Assembly (NCBI RefSeq): GCF_000479045.1
Contig: NZ_KI518119.1
Location: 1 to 56,281 of the forward strand
DNA length: 56,281 bases
Source: Cetobacterium somerae ATCC BAA-474
GTDB lineage: Bacteria > Fusobacteriota > Fusobacteriia > Fusobacteriales > Fusobacteriaceae
Reading direction: 5' to 3'
Shown here: positions 18,580 to 26,944 of the stretch, piece by piece
How positions within the stretch are numbered: position 1 is the stretch's first letter
Layout: the number at the start of each line of letters is the position of its first letter
The notes under the pieces: generated by a model
Told to the model about the DNA's origin: nothing
What the model saw: only the letters and a program-made list of their open reading frames with translations
Database searches by the model: none
Position numbers and translations under genes: made by a program

Positions 18580-19722
18580 ATTTACAAAATTAATAAATCT
18601 ATCTATTGCTTCATTTAAAATTTCTTCATCTTTTACTAAAGAAATTCTTATATAATTATCCATTCCAAAGGCTATTCCAGGAACAACTGCAACTCTTTCC
18701 TCTTCTAAAAGACTCTTAGCAAAATCTAAAGAGTTTAATTTTGTAATTCCATCTAAGGATACAAAAATATAGATTGCTCCTTTTGGTTTTATAACAGATA
18801 TTTGTTTTTCTTTTAACTTTTTATATACACTTTCAGCTCTTTTCTTATAAATTTCAACTTGTGAAGATATATCTTTACACTCTTTTAAAGCTATTAGTGC
18901 TCCTTTTTGAGAAATTATACTCGCTGATGTTACTGCATATTGATGTACCTTTACCAAATACTCTCTCATTTTTTTACTTGCTATTATATATCCTATTCTC
19001 CAACCAGTTAAAGAATGTGATTTTGAAAAACCATTAATTAAAATAACATTTTCTCTATATCCATCTTGTAAAAAGCTATTATGTTCACCTTCAAATATAA
19101 TTTCACTATAAACCTCATCGCTTATTATATACAAATGATTCTCTTTAACAAATTTTAATATCTCATCTCTATTTTTTCTAGATATAGTTATACCTGATGG
19201 GTTTGATGGATAATTTAAAATAATAGCTTTCGTCTGAGGAGTCACATATTTTTTTAAAACATCAACAGTCAATTCAAAATTGTCACTTGACGTATCCATT
19301 TTTATTAACTTAGCTCCAGCTAATGTTATTAATGGCTCATACCCTGGATAAACAGGTAAAGGAGTTAGAACCTCATCTCCTGGCATAATTATAGTCTTTA
19401 TTGCTGTTGATAATCCTTCTGTACTGCCGACAGTTATAATTATTTCATCTGGTTCTATATTTAAATTATATTTTTCTTTATAGTATCTTCCAATCTCTTC
19501 TCTTAACTCAATCATACCACCTAACTGTGGATAACCTAATTTAGCATCTTTCATATACCCAATAGTTTCATCTATTATTATTTTAGGTTGTGGTAAATCT
19601 GGTTCTCCTATTGTTAGATTAATCAGAGGCTTTTCACCCCCTTCATATTCTCTACAAGCTTCTGCTATCTTTCTTATAACAGATATCTCAATTTTATCTA
19701 AATTTGGATTTACTTTTAGCAT
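18562..19722 (-). CDS. Class I/II aminotransferase, probable (acetyl-)diaminopimelate aminotransferase
   Basis: PLP enzyme of 386 residues, fold type I. Visible motifs are the ligand loop NYPSNPSG (171-178), SDEVYSEI and the PLP lysine K234 in GFSKSHSLTGWRIGY, close to PatA-type enzymes. It is the third gene of the lysC-asd operon under a lysine riboswitch, so a transamination step of lysine/DAP synthesis is the best guess. General aspartate or aromatic aminotransferase activity cannot be excluded. Confidence 0.82.
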   Translation of the reverse strand: MLKVNPNLDKIEISVIRKIAEACREYEGGEKPLINLTIGEPDLPQPKIIIDETIGYMKDAKLGYPQLGGMIELREEIGRYYKEKYNLNIEPDEIIITVGSTEGLSTAIKTIIMPGDEVLTPLPVYPGYEPLITLAGAKLIKMDTSSDNFELTVDVLKKYVTPQTKAIILNYPSNPSGITISRKNRDEILKFVKENHLYIISDEVYSEIIFEGEHNSFLQDGYRENVILINGFSKSHSLTGWRIGYIIASKKMREYLVKVHQYAVTSASIISQKGALIALKECKDISSQVEIYKKRAESVYKKLKEKQISVIKPKGAIYIFVSLDGITKLNSLDFAKSLLEEERVAVVPGIAFGMDNYIRISLVKDEEILNEAIDRFINFVNKKDRE

Positions 19723-19736
19723 ATTTTCTCCTCTAG

Positions 19737-20720
19737 TTATTTTTTCATTAAAATTTCTGCAATTTGCACTGCATTTGTTGCTGCTCCTTTTCTAATATTA
19801 TCAGCTACAACCCATAAATTTAATCCTTTTTCTATGCTAAAATCTTTTCTTAAACGCCCCACATAAACTTCATCCGTTCCATTAGCTTCAGTAGCTAATG
19901 GGTATCTATTATTTTTCACATCATCTTCAAGCACAATGCCTTTTGTTTCTCTAAATTTTGCTTTTAGTTCTTCTAAGTTCGCTTCTCTTTCTAACTCAAC
20001 ATTTATCGATATAGAATGTCCATTTAAAACTGGTACTCTAACACATGTTGCAGTTATTGGAAGATTTTTTTTATTTAAAATTTTACGAGTTTCATTTATC
20101 ATTTTTTCTTCCTCTTTAGTATATCCATTCTCTAAAAAAGAATCTATATGTGGTAAACAATTATTAACTATTGGATGAGGATATGTTTTTGGTTCTTCTC
20201 CTTTTAATCCTCTTTGTAAATCCTCTATTCCTTTTATTCCACTTCCCGATACAGCTTGGTATGTTGAATATACAACTCTTTTTATACCATATAGCTCATC
20301 TATTACTTTTAATGGAACAACTGATTGAATCGTTGAACAATTTGGGTTAGCTATTATACCATTATTTTTAAATATATCCTCTGGATTTACTTCTGGCACT
20401 ACTAGTGGAACATTTTCGTCCATTCTCCAAGCACTACTATTGTCAACTACTATTACACCTTTTTCACTTGCAACCGGAGCAAATTTCTTACTAATATCTC
20501 CTCCAGCTGAAAATAGTGCTATATCTATCTCTCTATCAAAACTATTTTCTGTAAGCTCCTCTATCACTAAAGTTTTCCCTTTAAAAATAACCTCTTTTCC
20601 AGCTGAACGAGCCGAAGCAAAAAGATATAAATTTTTTATTGGCAAATCTCTCTCCTCTAAAACTTTTAAAAAAGTTCCACCTACCAATCCGCTTGCTCCT
20701 ACTATTGCTATATTATACAT
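19737..20720 (-). CDS. asd: Aspartate-semialdehyde dehydrogenase
   Basis: Reduces aspartyl phosphate to aspartate semialdehyde. The 327-residue protein has an N-terminal NADP loop VGASGLVGG and the active-site cysteine C128 in NPNCST; a VLNGHSISI block is in the dimerisation domain. It lies 13 bases after lysC and 14 bases before the aminotransferase gene in the lysine operon. Confidence 0.95.
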   Translation of the reverse strand: MYNIAIVGASGLVGGTFLKVLEERDLPIKNLYLFASARSAGKEVIFKGKTLVIEELTENSFDREIDIALFSAGGDISKKFAPVASEKGVIVVDNSSAWRMDENVPLVVPEVNPEDIFKNNGIIANPNCSTIQSVVPLKVIDELYGIKRVVYSTYQAVSGSGIKGIEDLQRGLKGEEPKTYPHPIVNNCLPHIDSFLENGYTKEEEKMINETRKILNKKNLPITATCVRVPVLNGHSISINVELEREANLEELKAKFRETKGIVLEDDVKNNRYPLATEANGTDEVYVGRLRKDFSIEKGLNLWVVADNIRKGAATNAVQIAEILMKK

Positions 20721-20733
20721 TTTAGTCCCTCCA

Positions 20734-21936
20734 TTATATTGAAAATACTTCTGCTAATTTTTCTACTACTTTTATTGTATCAGATTCTTTTATAATTAAC
20801 GAGATTGAAATTTCTGATGTAGTGCATTGATAAAATGCTGAATCTATCTCTGCTAATACTTCAAAAACTTTTGCTGCTACGCCAAAATTGCTTATCATTC
20901 CTATTCCTACTAAAGATATTTTTACAACTCCTGTTCTTTTTGTAACCTCTATATCTGGAATCTCCTTAGCAATCTCCTCTAATGATTTATTTAAAAAGTG
21001 CTCATCTGTCAAAGGACAAGTAAATCCTATACTTCCCTTAACGTTTTCAACTTCATTTTGTGATATCATATCAACATTAACACTATGCTTAGCTAAATTA
21101 TTAAAAATGATTGCTACATTTTTAGGAATTGCTAAAAAGTTTTCTAAATTTACCATTATAACATTTTTATTTATAGATATTCCTGTTACAGCTTTTTTTT
21201 CAATTATTTCACTATTATCACATATATATGTTCCTGTTTCAACTCCTAAAGTTTGTCCAACGTAAATCTTAACGCCATATTTTTTCCCTATTTCAACTGC
21301 TCTAGTCTCCATTACTCCTGCACCTAAATTTGCCATCTCCATCATCTCCTCGTATGAAATTTTTTCAAGTTTTTTAGCATTTTTATAAACTCTAGGGTCT
21401 ACACCATATATTCCTGTAACATCTGTATATATCTCACAATCACACTTTAATGCTGCAGCTAAGGCAACAGCACTCGTATCAGATCCACCTCTTCCCAATG
21501 TTGTTATATCGCCTTCTTCATTTACTCCTTGAAATCCAGCAACAATTACAATTTTTCCATCTTTTAAATGTTTTTCTATTCTATCAATTTTTATACTTTC
21601 GATTTTATTTTTAGTATGTGTTCCACCTGTTCTTATCCCTGCTTGAGCACCAGTTAAAGAGATAGCCTTACATCCAATTTCTTTTAATGCCATACTTAAA
21701 AGAGAGATTGATTTTTGCTCTCCTGTTGATAATAATGAATCAAGTTCTCTTACATCTGGAGTTTCTGAAATCTCTTTAGCTAATTTTATCAACTCATCTG
21801 TTGTTTTTCCCATAGCTGAAACTACAATTACAATTTCATCACCATATTTATAGTTTTTAGATATATCTTTAGCTATATCTTTTATTTTTTCTATTGTTGC
21901 AACTGAGCTTCCTCCAAATTTTTTTACTACTCTCAT
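20734..21936 (-). CDS. lysC: Aspartate kinase
   Basis: First enzyme of the aspartate pathway. It has KFGGSSVA at the N-terminus, the catalytic TLGRGGSDTSAVALA segment and two C-terminal ACT domains (about residues 265-400) for feedback inhibition. Length 400 is typical of monofunctional class enzymes. First gene behind the lysine riboswitch with an AGGAGG-like site. Confidence 0.95.
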   Translation of the reverse strand: MRVVKKFGGSSVATIEKIKDIAKDISKNYKYGDEIVIVVSAMGKTTDELIKLAKEISETPDVRELDSLLSTGEQKSISLLSMALKEIGCKAISLTGAQAGIRTGGTHTKNKIESIKIDRIEKHLKDGKIVIVAGFQGVNEEGDITTLGRGGSDTSAVALAAALKCDCEIYTDVTGIYGVDPRVYKNAKKLEKISYEEMMEMANLGAGVMETRAVEIGKKYGVKIYVGQTLGVETGTYICDNSEIIEKKAVTGISINKNVIMVNLENFLAIPKNVAIIFNNLAKHSVNVDMISQNEVENVKGSIGFTCPLTDEHFLNKSLEEIAKEIPDIEVTKRTGVVKISLVGIGMISNFGVAAKVFEVLAEIDSAFYQCTTSEISISLIIKESDTIKVVEKLAEVFSI

Positions 21937-21962
21937 TAGTTCCTCCTTAGATGATTTTAATA

Positions 21963-22000
21963 ATAAAAAAAGCGATAGTCAAAAAAATAACCATCGCTTA
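21963..22000 (-). terminator. Expression-platform terminator of the lysine riboswitch
   Basis: Minus-strand stem AAGCGATGGTT / GACTATCGCTT with a U-rich loop and a seven-base T-run, between the aptamer and lysC. Confidence 0.85.
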
Positions 22001-22038
22001 AAACTCTCATTTCAACTATGTTAGCTTAAAATAATCCA

Positions 22039-22202
22039 CGATAGCACAACACCAATTTGGTGACAGTTACATAAATATTCTTTATGTACCCAGCTTAAAT
22101 TTTTTAGTAGAAAAACTTAAACTTCGGCAAATTTTCCTTTTAACAAACATCTTTGATCTACTAATCTCAGTTTATTTACTAATAAAATTTGCAACCTCTA
22201 TC
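22039..22202 (-). promoter_or_regulatory. Lysine (L-box) riboswitch
   Basis: Reading the minus strand, the L-box landmarks occur in order: GATAGAGGTTGC at the 5' end, AGTAG, TTTGCCGAAG, AAGCTGGGTAC, ACTGTCAC and a closing GCTATCG. The P1 stem pairs GATAG with CTATC. It is about 164 bases long, the usual size, and precedes lysC-asd-aminotransferase. Confidence 0.92.
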
Positions 22203-22220
22203 AAAATATTAATTTAAGGC

Positions 22221-22249
22221 AGAATATCACATTTTTTTTCAAATGTCAA
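22221..22249 (-). promoter_or_regulatory. Promoter of the lysine operon
   Basis: TTGACA, a 17-base spacer and TATTCT on the minus strand. The argG stop codon TGA (22246-22248) is part of the -35 hexamer, so the promoter overlaps the end of the upstream operon. Confidence 0.8.
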
Positions 22250-23448
22250 AAGTTTTTTCTTAAAAGTGCTTCTATTTTAATCGGTAATCCAAAAAGATTT
22301 ATAAATCCTTCTGCATCTTTTTGATTATAAACACTATCTTTTTCAAAAGTTGAATACTCCTCTGAATATAATGTAAATGGAGATGTCGTTCCTGCTAAAA
22401 TAATATTTCCTTTATATAATTTTAGCTTTACTTCCCCCGTCACGAACTCTTGAGTTACATCTACAAAAGCTGTTATAGCTTTTCTTAAAGTTGTAAACCA
22501 TTGACCATTATAGACTAATTTTGAAAAATCATGTGATAGTTTTATTTTTTCTTGATACGTATCTTTATCTAAACACAATCTTTCTAATTCTTCATGAGCA
22601 AAAAATAAAATTGTTCCTCCTGGAGTTTCATAAACTCCTCTTGATTTCATTCCAACCAATCTATTTTCAACCATATCTAAAACACCAATCCCATGATTTC
22701 CACCAATTTTATTTAATTGTTTTATAATTTCTACTCCACTCATTTTTTCTCCATTTATTGCAACAGGAACTCCTTTTACAAATTCAATATTTATGTACTC
22801 AGATTTTTCATTTGCTACTTCTAGAGTCTTAACCCATTGTAAAACATTCTCATAGTTAGGCTCTTTTGAAGGACATTCTAAGTCAAACCCTTCATGACTT
22901 ACATGAAATAAATTCTCATCTCTACTATAAGGAGATTTTTTATGAAATGGAAGTGTAATCCCATTTTTTTCTAGATATTCAATCTCTTCCTCTCTTGATT
23001 TAATATCCCAAATTCTCCAAGGAGCTATTATTTTCAAAGATGGATCCAAAGCTTTTATAGCTAATTCAAATCTTACTTGATCATTTCCCTTACCCGTTGC
23101 TCCATGAGCTATATATTTCGCCCCTTCTATATGGGCCACCTCAACTAAAGCTTTTCCAATAACTGGTCTTGCCATTGATGTTCCTAGCAAATATTTATTT
23201 TCATAAATAGCACCTGCTTTTAATGTTGGAAATATATATTCTTCTACAAATTCATGAACTTTATCTACCAAATAAAATTTACTTGCACCTGTTAAATATG
23301 CTTTTTCTTCAATTGCTTTAAAATCCTCTGTTTGTCCTACGTTTACTGCCACTGCAATAACATCATAATCATAATTCTCCTTCAGCCACGGAATTATAAC
23401 TGATGTATCTAATCCTCCTGAATATGCTAAAATAACCTTTTCCTTCAT
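22246..23448 (-). CDS. argG: Argininosuccinate synthase
   Basis: Joins citrulline and aspartate with ATP to give argininosuccinate. The N-type ATP pyrophosphatase loop AYSGGLDTS is at 8-16, followed by [14 protein letters not shown] and YSRDENLFH. Length 400 is standard. It follows the binding-protein gene by 10 bases in an operon headed by an Arg-codon leader peptide. argH and other arg genes are not in the window. No terminator separates it from the lysine riboswitch. Confidence 0.95.
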   Translation of the reverse strand: MKEKVILAYSGGLDTSVIIPWLKENYDYDVIAVAVNVGQTEDFKAIEEKAYLTGASKFYLVDKVHEFVEEYIFPTLKAGAIYENKYLLGTSMARPVIGKALVEVAHIEGAKYIAHGATGKGNDQVRFELAIKALDPSLKIIAPWRIWDIKSREEEIEYLEKNGITLPFHKKSPYSRDENLFHVSHEGFDLECPSKEPNYENVLQWVKTLEVANEKSEYINIEFVKGVPVAINGEKMSGVEIIKQLNKIGGNHGIGVLDMVENRLVGMKSRGVYETPGGTILFFAHEELERLCLDKDTYQEKIKLSHDFSKLVYNGQWFTTLRKAITAFVDVTQEFVTGEVKLKLYKGNIILAGTTSPFTLYSEEYSTFEKDSVYNQKDAEGFINLFGLPIKIEALLRKNF

Positions 23449-23458
23449 CTCTCTCCTC

Positions 23459-24172
23459 CTAATTAAAATGTTTTATTATTAATTCATCATAAATACCCTC
23501 TGCTTTTATCTCTTCCAAAGCTTTATTTACTTTTTTAATAAGATTTTCATTATTTTTTTCTGCTGCTATTGCATATTTTTCAACTTCACTATCTATTTCT
23601 ATTATTTTTAAACCTTTATTTTTTGCCACATAACTTTGAGCTGGAGCTGAATCTAATATCATTGCATCAATATTTCCACCTTTTAAAGCCATAATAGAAG
23701 ATGGTGCTGAATTGTACTGAACTTTGTTAACTCCTTGAATTTTAGATATTATTAAGTCCCCTGTGTATCCAAGTACCACTCCTACTTTTTTATTTTTTAA
23801 TGAATCCATATTTATTATAGTACCTTCATTTTCTGGAACTATAATAACTTGATTAGCTACAAAGTAATCATTTGAAAAATTTACAAACTTCTCTCTTTCT
23901 TTTGTTACTGTCATTCCTGCAATTATTAAATCTATTTTATTTGTTTGAAGTGCTGGTAATAATCCATCAAAAGCTATATTCTTTATTTTTATCTCTTTTC
24001 CAATTTTTTCACCAATTTTATTTATTAAATCAATATCAAATCCTATAATCTCCCCATTTTCCATATACTCAAAAGGTGCAAACTCAGCATTTGTTCCAAC
24101 ATATAAAACTTCTTTTGATAATACAATTGCTCCCATTAAAATAAATAATAAAATTCCTAATATTTTTTTCAT
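23459..24172 (-). CDS. Amino-acid ABC transporter substrate-binding protein (arginine-type)
   Basis: Periplasmic solute-binding protein (237 residues) of family 3. A signal peptide of about 19 residues ([19 protein letters not shown]) is followed by [33 protein letters not shown] and [19 protein letters not shown], the typical polar amino-acid binding segments. No lipobox cysteine is visible. The operon partner argG and the Arg-rich leader suggest arginine or ornithine/citrulline. The ATPase and permease genes are absent from the window. Confidence 0.85.
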   Translation of the reverse strand: MKKILGILLFILMGAIVLSKEVLYVGTNAEFAPFEYMENGEIIGFDIDLINKIGEKIGKEIKIKNIAFDGLLPALQTNKIDLIIAGMTVTKEREKFVNFSNDYFVANQVIIVPENEGTIINMDSLKNKKVGVVLGYTGDLIISKIQGVNKVQYNSAPSSIMALKGGNIDAMILDSAPAQSYVAKNKGLKIIEIDSEVEKYAIAAEKNNENLIKKVNKALEEIKAEGIYDELIIKHFN

Positions 24173-24198
24173 AATATCCTCCTAAATATTTTTTTGTA

Positions 24199-24229
24199 TA
24201 AAAAAAGCCAGTGCTTTAAAACACTGGCT
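24199..24229 (-). terminator. Attenuator terminator of the arg leader
   Basis: Minus-strand stem AGCCAGTG / CACTGGCT and seven Ts, between the 31-residue leader ORF and the binding-protein gene. It lies before, not after, the genes, which marks it as a regulatory terminator. Confidence 0.85.
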
Positions 24230-24267
24230 CAAATAATATAAATCTATAGAATAATAAAAAAATTAAA

Positions 24268-24363
24268 CTATAATAAAATACCTGAGATTGCTTTCTTGGC
24301 ACACAAAAATTCTATTTTTTTGTTATAGTTATTGTGTGTCCTTAAAACTCTTCTCATAGTCAT
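24268..24363 (-). CDS. Leader peptide with clustered Arg codons (candidate arginine attenuator)
   Basis: A 31-codon ORF starts 6 bases after a GGAGG site. Its peptide begins MTMRRVLRTHNN: three Arg codons (AGA, AGA, AGG) fall within five codons. Just after the third Arg codon the sequence can form a hairpin, CACACAA (24338-24332) with TTGTGTG (24306-24300) plus GG/CC, so a ribosome stalled at the Arg codons would block it. A strong terminator follows. This is the layout of ribosome-mediated attenuation by arginine supply. Function is inferred; no family match is claimed. Confidence 0.65.
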   Translation of the reverse strand: MTMRRVLRTHNNYNKKIEFLCAKKAISGILL

Positions 24364-24394
24364 TTTATTTCCTCCTATTTTTTTATTTGAAATG

Positions 24395-24424
24395 ATAATA
24401 GCAAATTTAATCCCTTATTGTCAA
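24395..24424 (-). promoter_or_regulatory. Promoter of the arg leader-argG operon
   Basis: TTGACA and TATTAT with an 18-base spacer on the minus strand, 32 bases before the leader ATG. Confidence 0.7.
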
Positions 24425-24451
24425 ACTTTTTTTCAAATTTTATAAAATAAA

Positions 24452-24480
24452 TTGCTGAATTTTTTTAAAAATACTATAAT
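24452..24480 (+). promoter_or_regulatory. Promoter of the SLC13-like gene
   Basis: TTGCTG, 17-base spacer, TATAAT, ending 32 bases before the ATG. Confidence 0.6.
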
Positions 24481-24512
24481 AATACTAAAATAAAAGAAAA
24501 TAGAGGTATTTT

Positions 24513-25631
24513 ATGAACTTAAACAAATTCTTACTTATTAATCTTTTTAGTAAATTAAAATCAGAATCTCTTTTTTTAATAGCAACTTTTTTTGCTATTA
24601 TCACAAGTTTTATTATTCTTCCTAAGTTTTCATATATTGATACACATGTATTAATGATTCTTTTTAACCTAATGGTTGTAGTAGAACTTTATAAAAAAGA
24701 AAATGTTTTGGATTTTATAGCTATTAACTTTTTAAAAAAATATAATAGTCAAAGAATTATATGTGCTGCATTAATTATTTTGGTTTTTTTCTTTAGCATG
24801 TTTCTAACTAATGATGTTGCTCTTATAACTTTTATTCCATTAACTATTATAATTGGAAAGAAATCTAATTTTTCAACTTTAAAAATAGTTATTTTAGAAA
24901 CTATTGCAGCCAACTTAGGAAGTGCACTAACGCCTATGGGGAGTCCTCAAAATATCTATTTATATTCTAAATTTGCTCCAGCTCCAATTGAATTTTTTAA
25001 AATTACTTTTGGTATATCTACCATTGGCCTTGTTATTTTATTACTTGTTAATTTTTTTACTCCTAAAGAGGAGTTAATTTTTGAACTTGAAACTCCTATA
25101 TTTAAAAAAAATATCAATGTTTTTGTTTCAACAGCTATATTTATCTCCGTTTTGTTAAGTATATTCTTTAAACTTCCAATTATTTATATCACAATTTTTA
25201 ATATTGGGTATTTAACTTATAAAAAAGAAAATATTTTTCAAAAAATAGATTGGATTCTTTTAGCTACTTTTATTAGCTTTTTCATTTTTGTTGGAAACTT
25301 ATCAAATATTGAATTAATAAGATCCTGGATGTTTAATTTATTATCTGAATCAACGCAAGTTTATTTCACAGGGATTATTCTAAGTCAATTTATAAGTAAT
25401 GTTCCTGCTGCAATTTTAATATCTGAATTTACAACTAAATGGCAACCTCTTTTACTAGGAGTTAATATCGGTGGTCTTGGAACTTTGATTGCTTCTTTAG
25501 CTAGTTTAATTTCATATAAACTTTATATTAGTGAATTTCCAGAAGAAAAAAGAAAGTTTTTTATTCTTTTTTCTATTTTAAATTTTTCTATTTTAATTCT
25601 TATGGGAAGCTTATTTGCATTCTTTATTTAA
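24513..25631 (+). CDS. SLC13/ArsB-NhaD superfamily ion transporter
   Basis: Membrane protein of 372 residues with about ten hydrophobic helices. FLTNDVALITFIPLTI and the ANLGSALTPMGSPQNIYLYS loop are signature segments of the ArsB/NhaD/CitM ion-transporter superfamily (NDVALI and the GxxxTPxGxPQN turn). Substrate could be a carboxylate, arsenite or Na+/H+; the sequence does not decide. It is shorter than most members (~420). Single-gene unit with promoter and terminator. Confidence 0.82.
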   Translation: MNLNKFLLINLFSKLKSESLFLIATFFAIITSFIILPKFSYIDTHVLMILFNLMVVVELYKKENVLDFIAINFLKKYNSQRIICAALIILVFFFSMFLTNDVALITFIPLTIIIGKKSNFSTLKIVILETIAANLGSALTPMGSPQNIYLYSKFAPAPIEFFKITFGISTIGLVILLLVNFFTPKEELIFELETPIFKKNINVFVSTAIFISVLLSIFFKLPIIYITIFNIGYLTYKKENIFQKIDWILLATFISFFIFVGNLSNIELIRSWMFNLLSESTQVYFTGIILSQFISNVPAAILISEFTTKWQPLLLGVNIGGLGTLIASLASLISYKLYISEFPEEKRKFFILFSILNFSILILMGSLFAFFI

Positions 25632-25633
25632 AT

Positions 25634-25663
25634 AAAAAAACTAGCCTTAAGGCTAGTTTTTTT
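25634..25663. terminator. Bidirectional terminator
   Basis: AAAAAAACTAGCC / GGCTAGTTTTTTT with a TTAA loop between the transporter and the opposing phosphodiesterase gene. Confidence 0.88.
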
Positions 25664-26639
25664 AAAATTCTAATGATTCTCCTTGAGTTGGAAAATAATA
25701 TTTGACACCATGTATATTATTATTTAATAGTTCTTTTCTTATATTCTCTCTCGTATTCTCGCTCTTTTTTAAACTAGGCTTTATATGAGTTATAACCACA
25801 TTTAATCCCTTTAATGTCCCCTTACCTGAATATTTTTCTAAAACCTTAAACTCTTCATTTATCCATCTTGGTGATAGATGCCCAAATAGACCTTTATCAT
25901 CTTTAGAGTTATCAAAGGATGATTCTATCATTATCGCTTTCAGTTTTTTATCTTTTATCAAAGGTCCTAAAACTTTAAAACTCTCCTCTAACCCATTACT
26001 TTTTTCCACTTTATCCGGTCCTACATCTCCATAATATACTATATATTCATCGTTATTTTCCAATAAAAACATTGTTGATTCATAATTGCTATGACTTAAT
26101 GGAAATGCAGTAACCTTTAAATTTGTACCATTTAGATCTTTAATTTTATTTGGTTCTAATACCTGATATTTATACTGATTTAATTTAAATCCCTCACCTT
26201 CATTTGAAAAATTTGGCCAAAGTTTCCAATTAAATACATTGTTTTTTAAAGTTTCAATTGTACTATTCAATCCATAAATATCCTTTGCAGTGTCTTCTGT
26301 TGATGATATTACTAACCCTGATATATGATCTAAATGTCCATGAGATATCAGATATCCTTTTATTTTCTCTCTAAAAATATATCCAATATCACTCCACTCT
26401 GTATCTTGAGGTATAGTTATATTCTTAAAACTCTCTTTTTCTAATCCACTTTTTATTCCAGGAAGTACTGTTCCTGCATCTAAAGCTATAAAATTTTCAT
26501 CATTTTTATCTCTTATAAGATATCCAGAAATACTTCCGTCCATTACTCCACCGTCACTTCCCAAAGTAATAATTTGAAACCCTTCAGCATAAGATACTAA
26601 TGATGAAATAAAAAAAATTGTTGATAATAATTTTTTCAC
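25662..26639 (-). CDS. Exported class II 3',5'-cyclic-nucleotide phosphodiesterase
   Basis: 325-residue metallo-beta-lactamase-fold protein with an N-terminal signal peptide (about 18 residues, ending SYA-EG). It shows the PDEase II signature ITLGSDGGVMDGSISGYLI and the metal motif SHGHLDHISG, then FPLSHSNYES, YYGDVG and VITHIKPS. Class II enzymes (yeast Pde1, Vibrio CpdP) hydrolyse cAMP/cGMP; CpdP is periplasmic. The signal peptide places this one outside the cytoplasm, so it probably degrades extracellular cyclic nucleotides for scavenging. It starts with GTG after a GGAGGG site and is monocistronic. Confidence 0.85.
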   Translation of the reverse strand: MKKLLSTIFFISSLVSYAEGFQIITLGSDGGVMDGSISGYLIRDKNDENFIALDAGTVLPGIKSGLEKESFKNITIPQDTEWSDIGYIFREKIKGYLISHGHLDHISGLVISSTEDTAKDIYGLNSTIETLKNNVFNWKLWPNFSNEGEGFKLNQYKYQVLEPNKIKDLNGTNLKVTAFPLSHSNYESTMFLLENNDEYIVYYGDVGPDKVEKSNGLEESFKVLGPLIKDKKLKAIMIESSFDNSKDDKGLFGHLSPRWINEEFKVLEKYSGKGTLKGLNVVITHIKPSLKKSENTRENIRKELLNNNIHGVKYYFPTQGESLEF

Positions 26640-26754
26640 TAAATCCCTCCAAAATATTATTAATAAAAATATTATAAATTTATTTTAACATTATTAAAGG
26701 AAATTTTAAACCTAATAAGAAGAATATGTTAAAGAAATTAAAGAGGTGATTTTT

Positions 26755-26916
26755 ATGTCAAAATGTTGTAACAAACCTAAAGTTGAACTTCCTAAAACAT
26801 GTGTGTGCTCTACTGAAAAAAAAGAAACTCCTCCTGCTCCAGATATATTAGATCCAAATGTTGAAGCTGAAGCAAGTGAAGTCAGAGGCGAAGAAGATCA
26901 AGAGAAAAACGATTAA
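26755..26916 (+). CDS. Small Cys-rich acidic protein, function unknown
   Basis: A 53-residue ORF too short for most gene callers. It has a good AGAGGTG ribosome site, an ATG and a terminator starting at its stop codon. The peptide begins MSKCCNKPKVEL and continues KTCVCSTEKKE; four cysteines lie in CC and CVC pairs in the first 22 residues, and the C-terminal half is strongly acidic (EAEASEVRGEEDQEKND). It has no signal peptide. A metal-binding or redox role is conceivable but not shown. It is convergent with the flavoprotein gene at 26945. Confidence 0.65.
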   Translation: MSKCCNKPKVELPKTCVCSTEKKETPPAPDILDPNVEAEASEVRGEEDQEKND

Positions 26917-26942
26917 AAAAGAGGACTTCTGTCCTCTTTTTC
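26915..26942. terminator. Bidirectional terminator
   Basis: AAAAAAGAGGAC / GTCCTCTTTTT with a TTCT loop, between the small ORF and the opposing flavoprotein gene. Confidence 0.85.
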
Positions 26943-26944
26943 AT

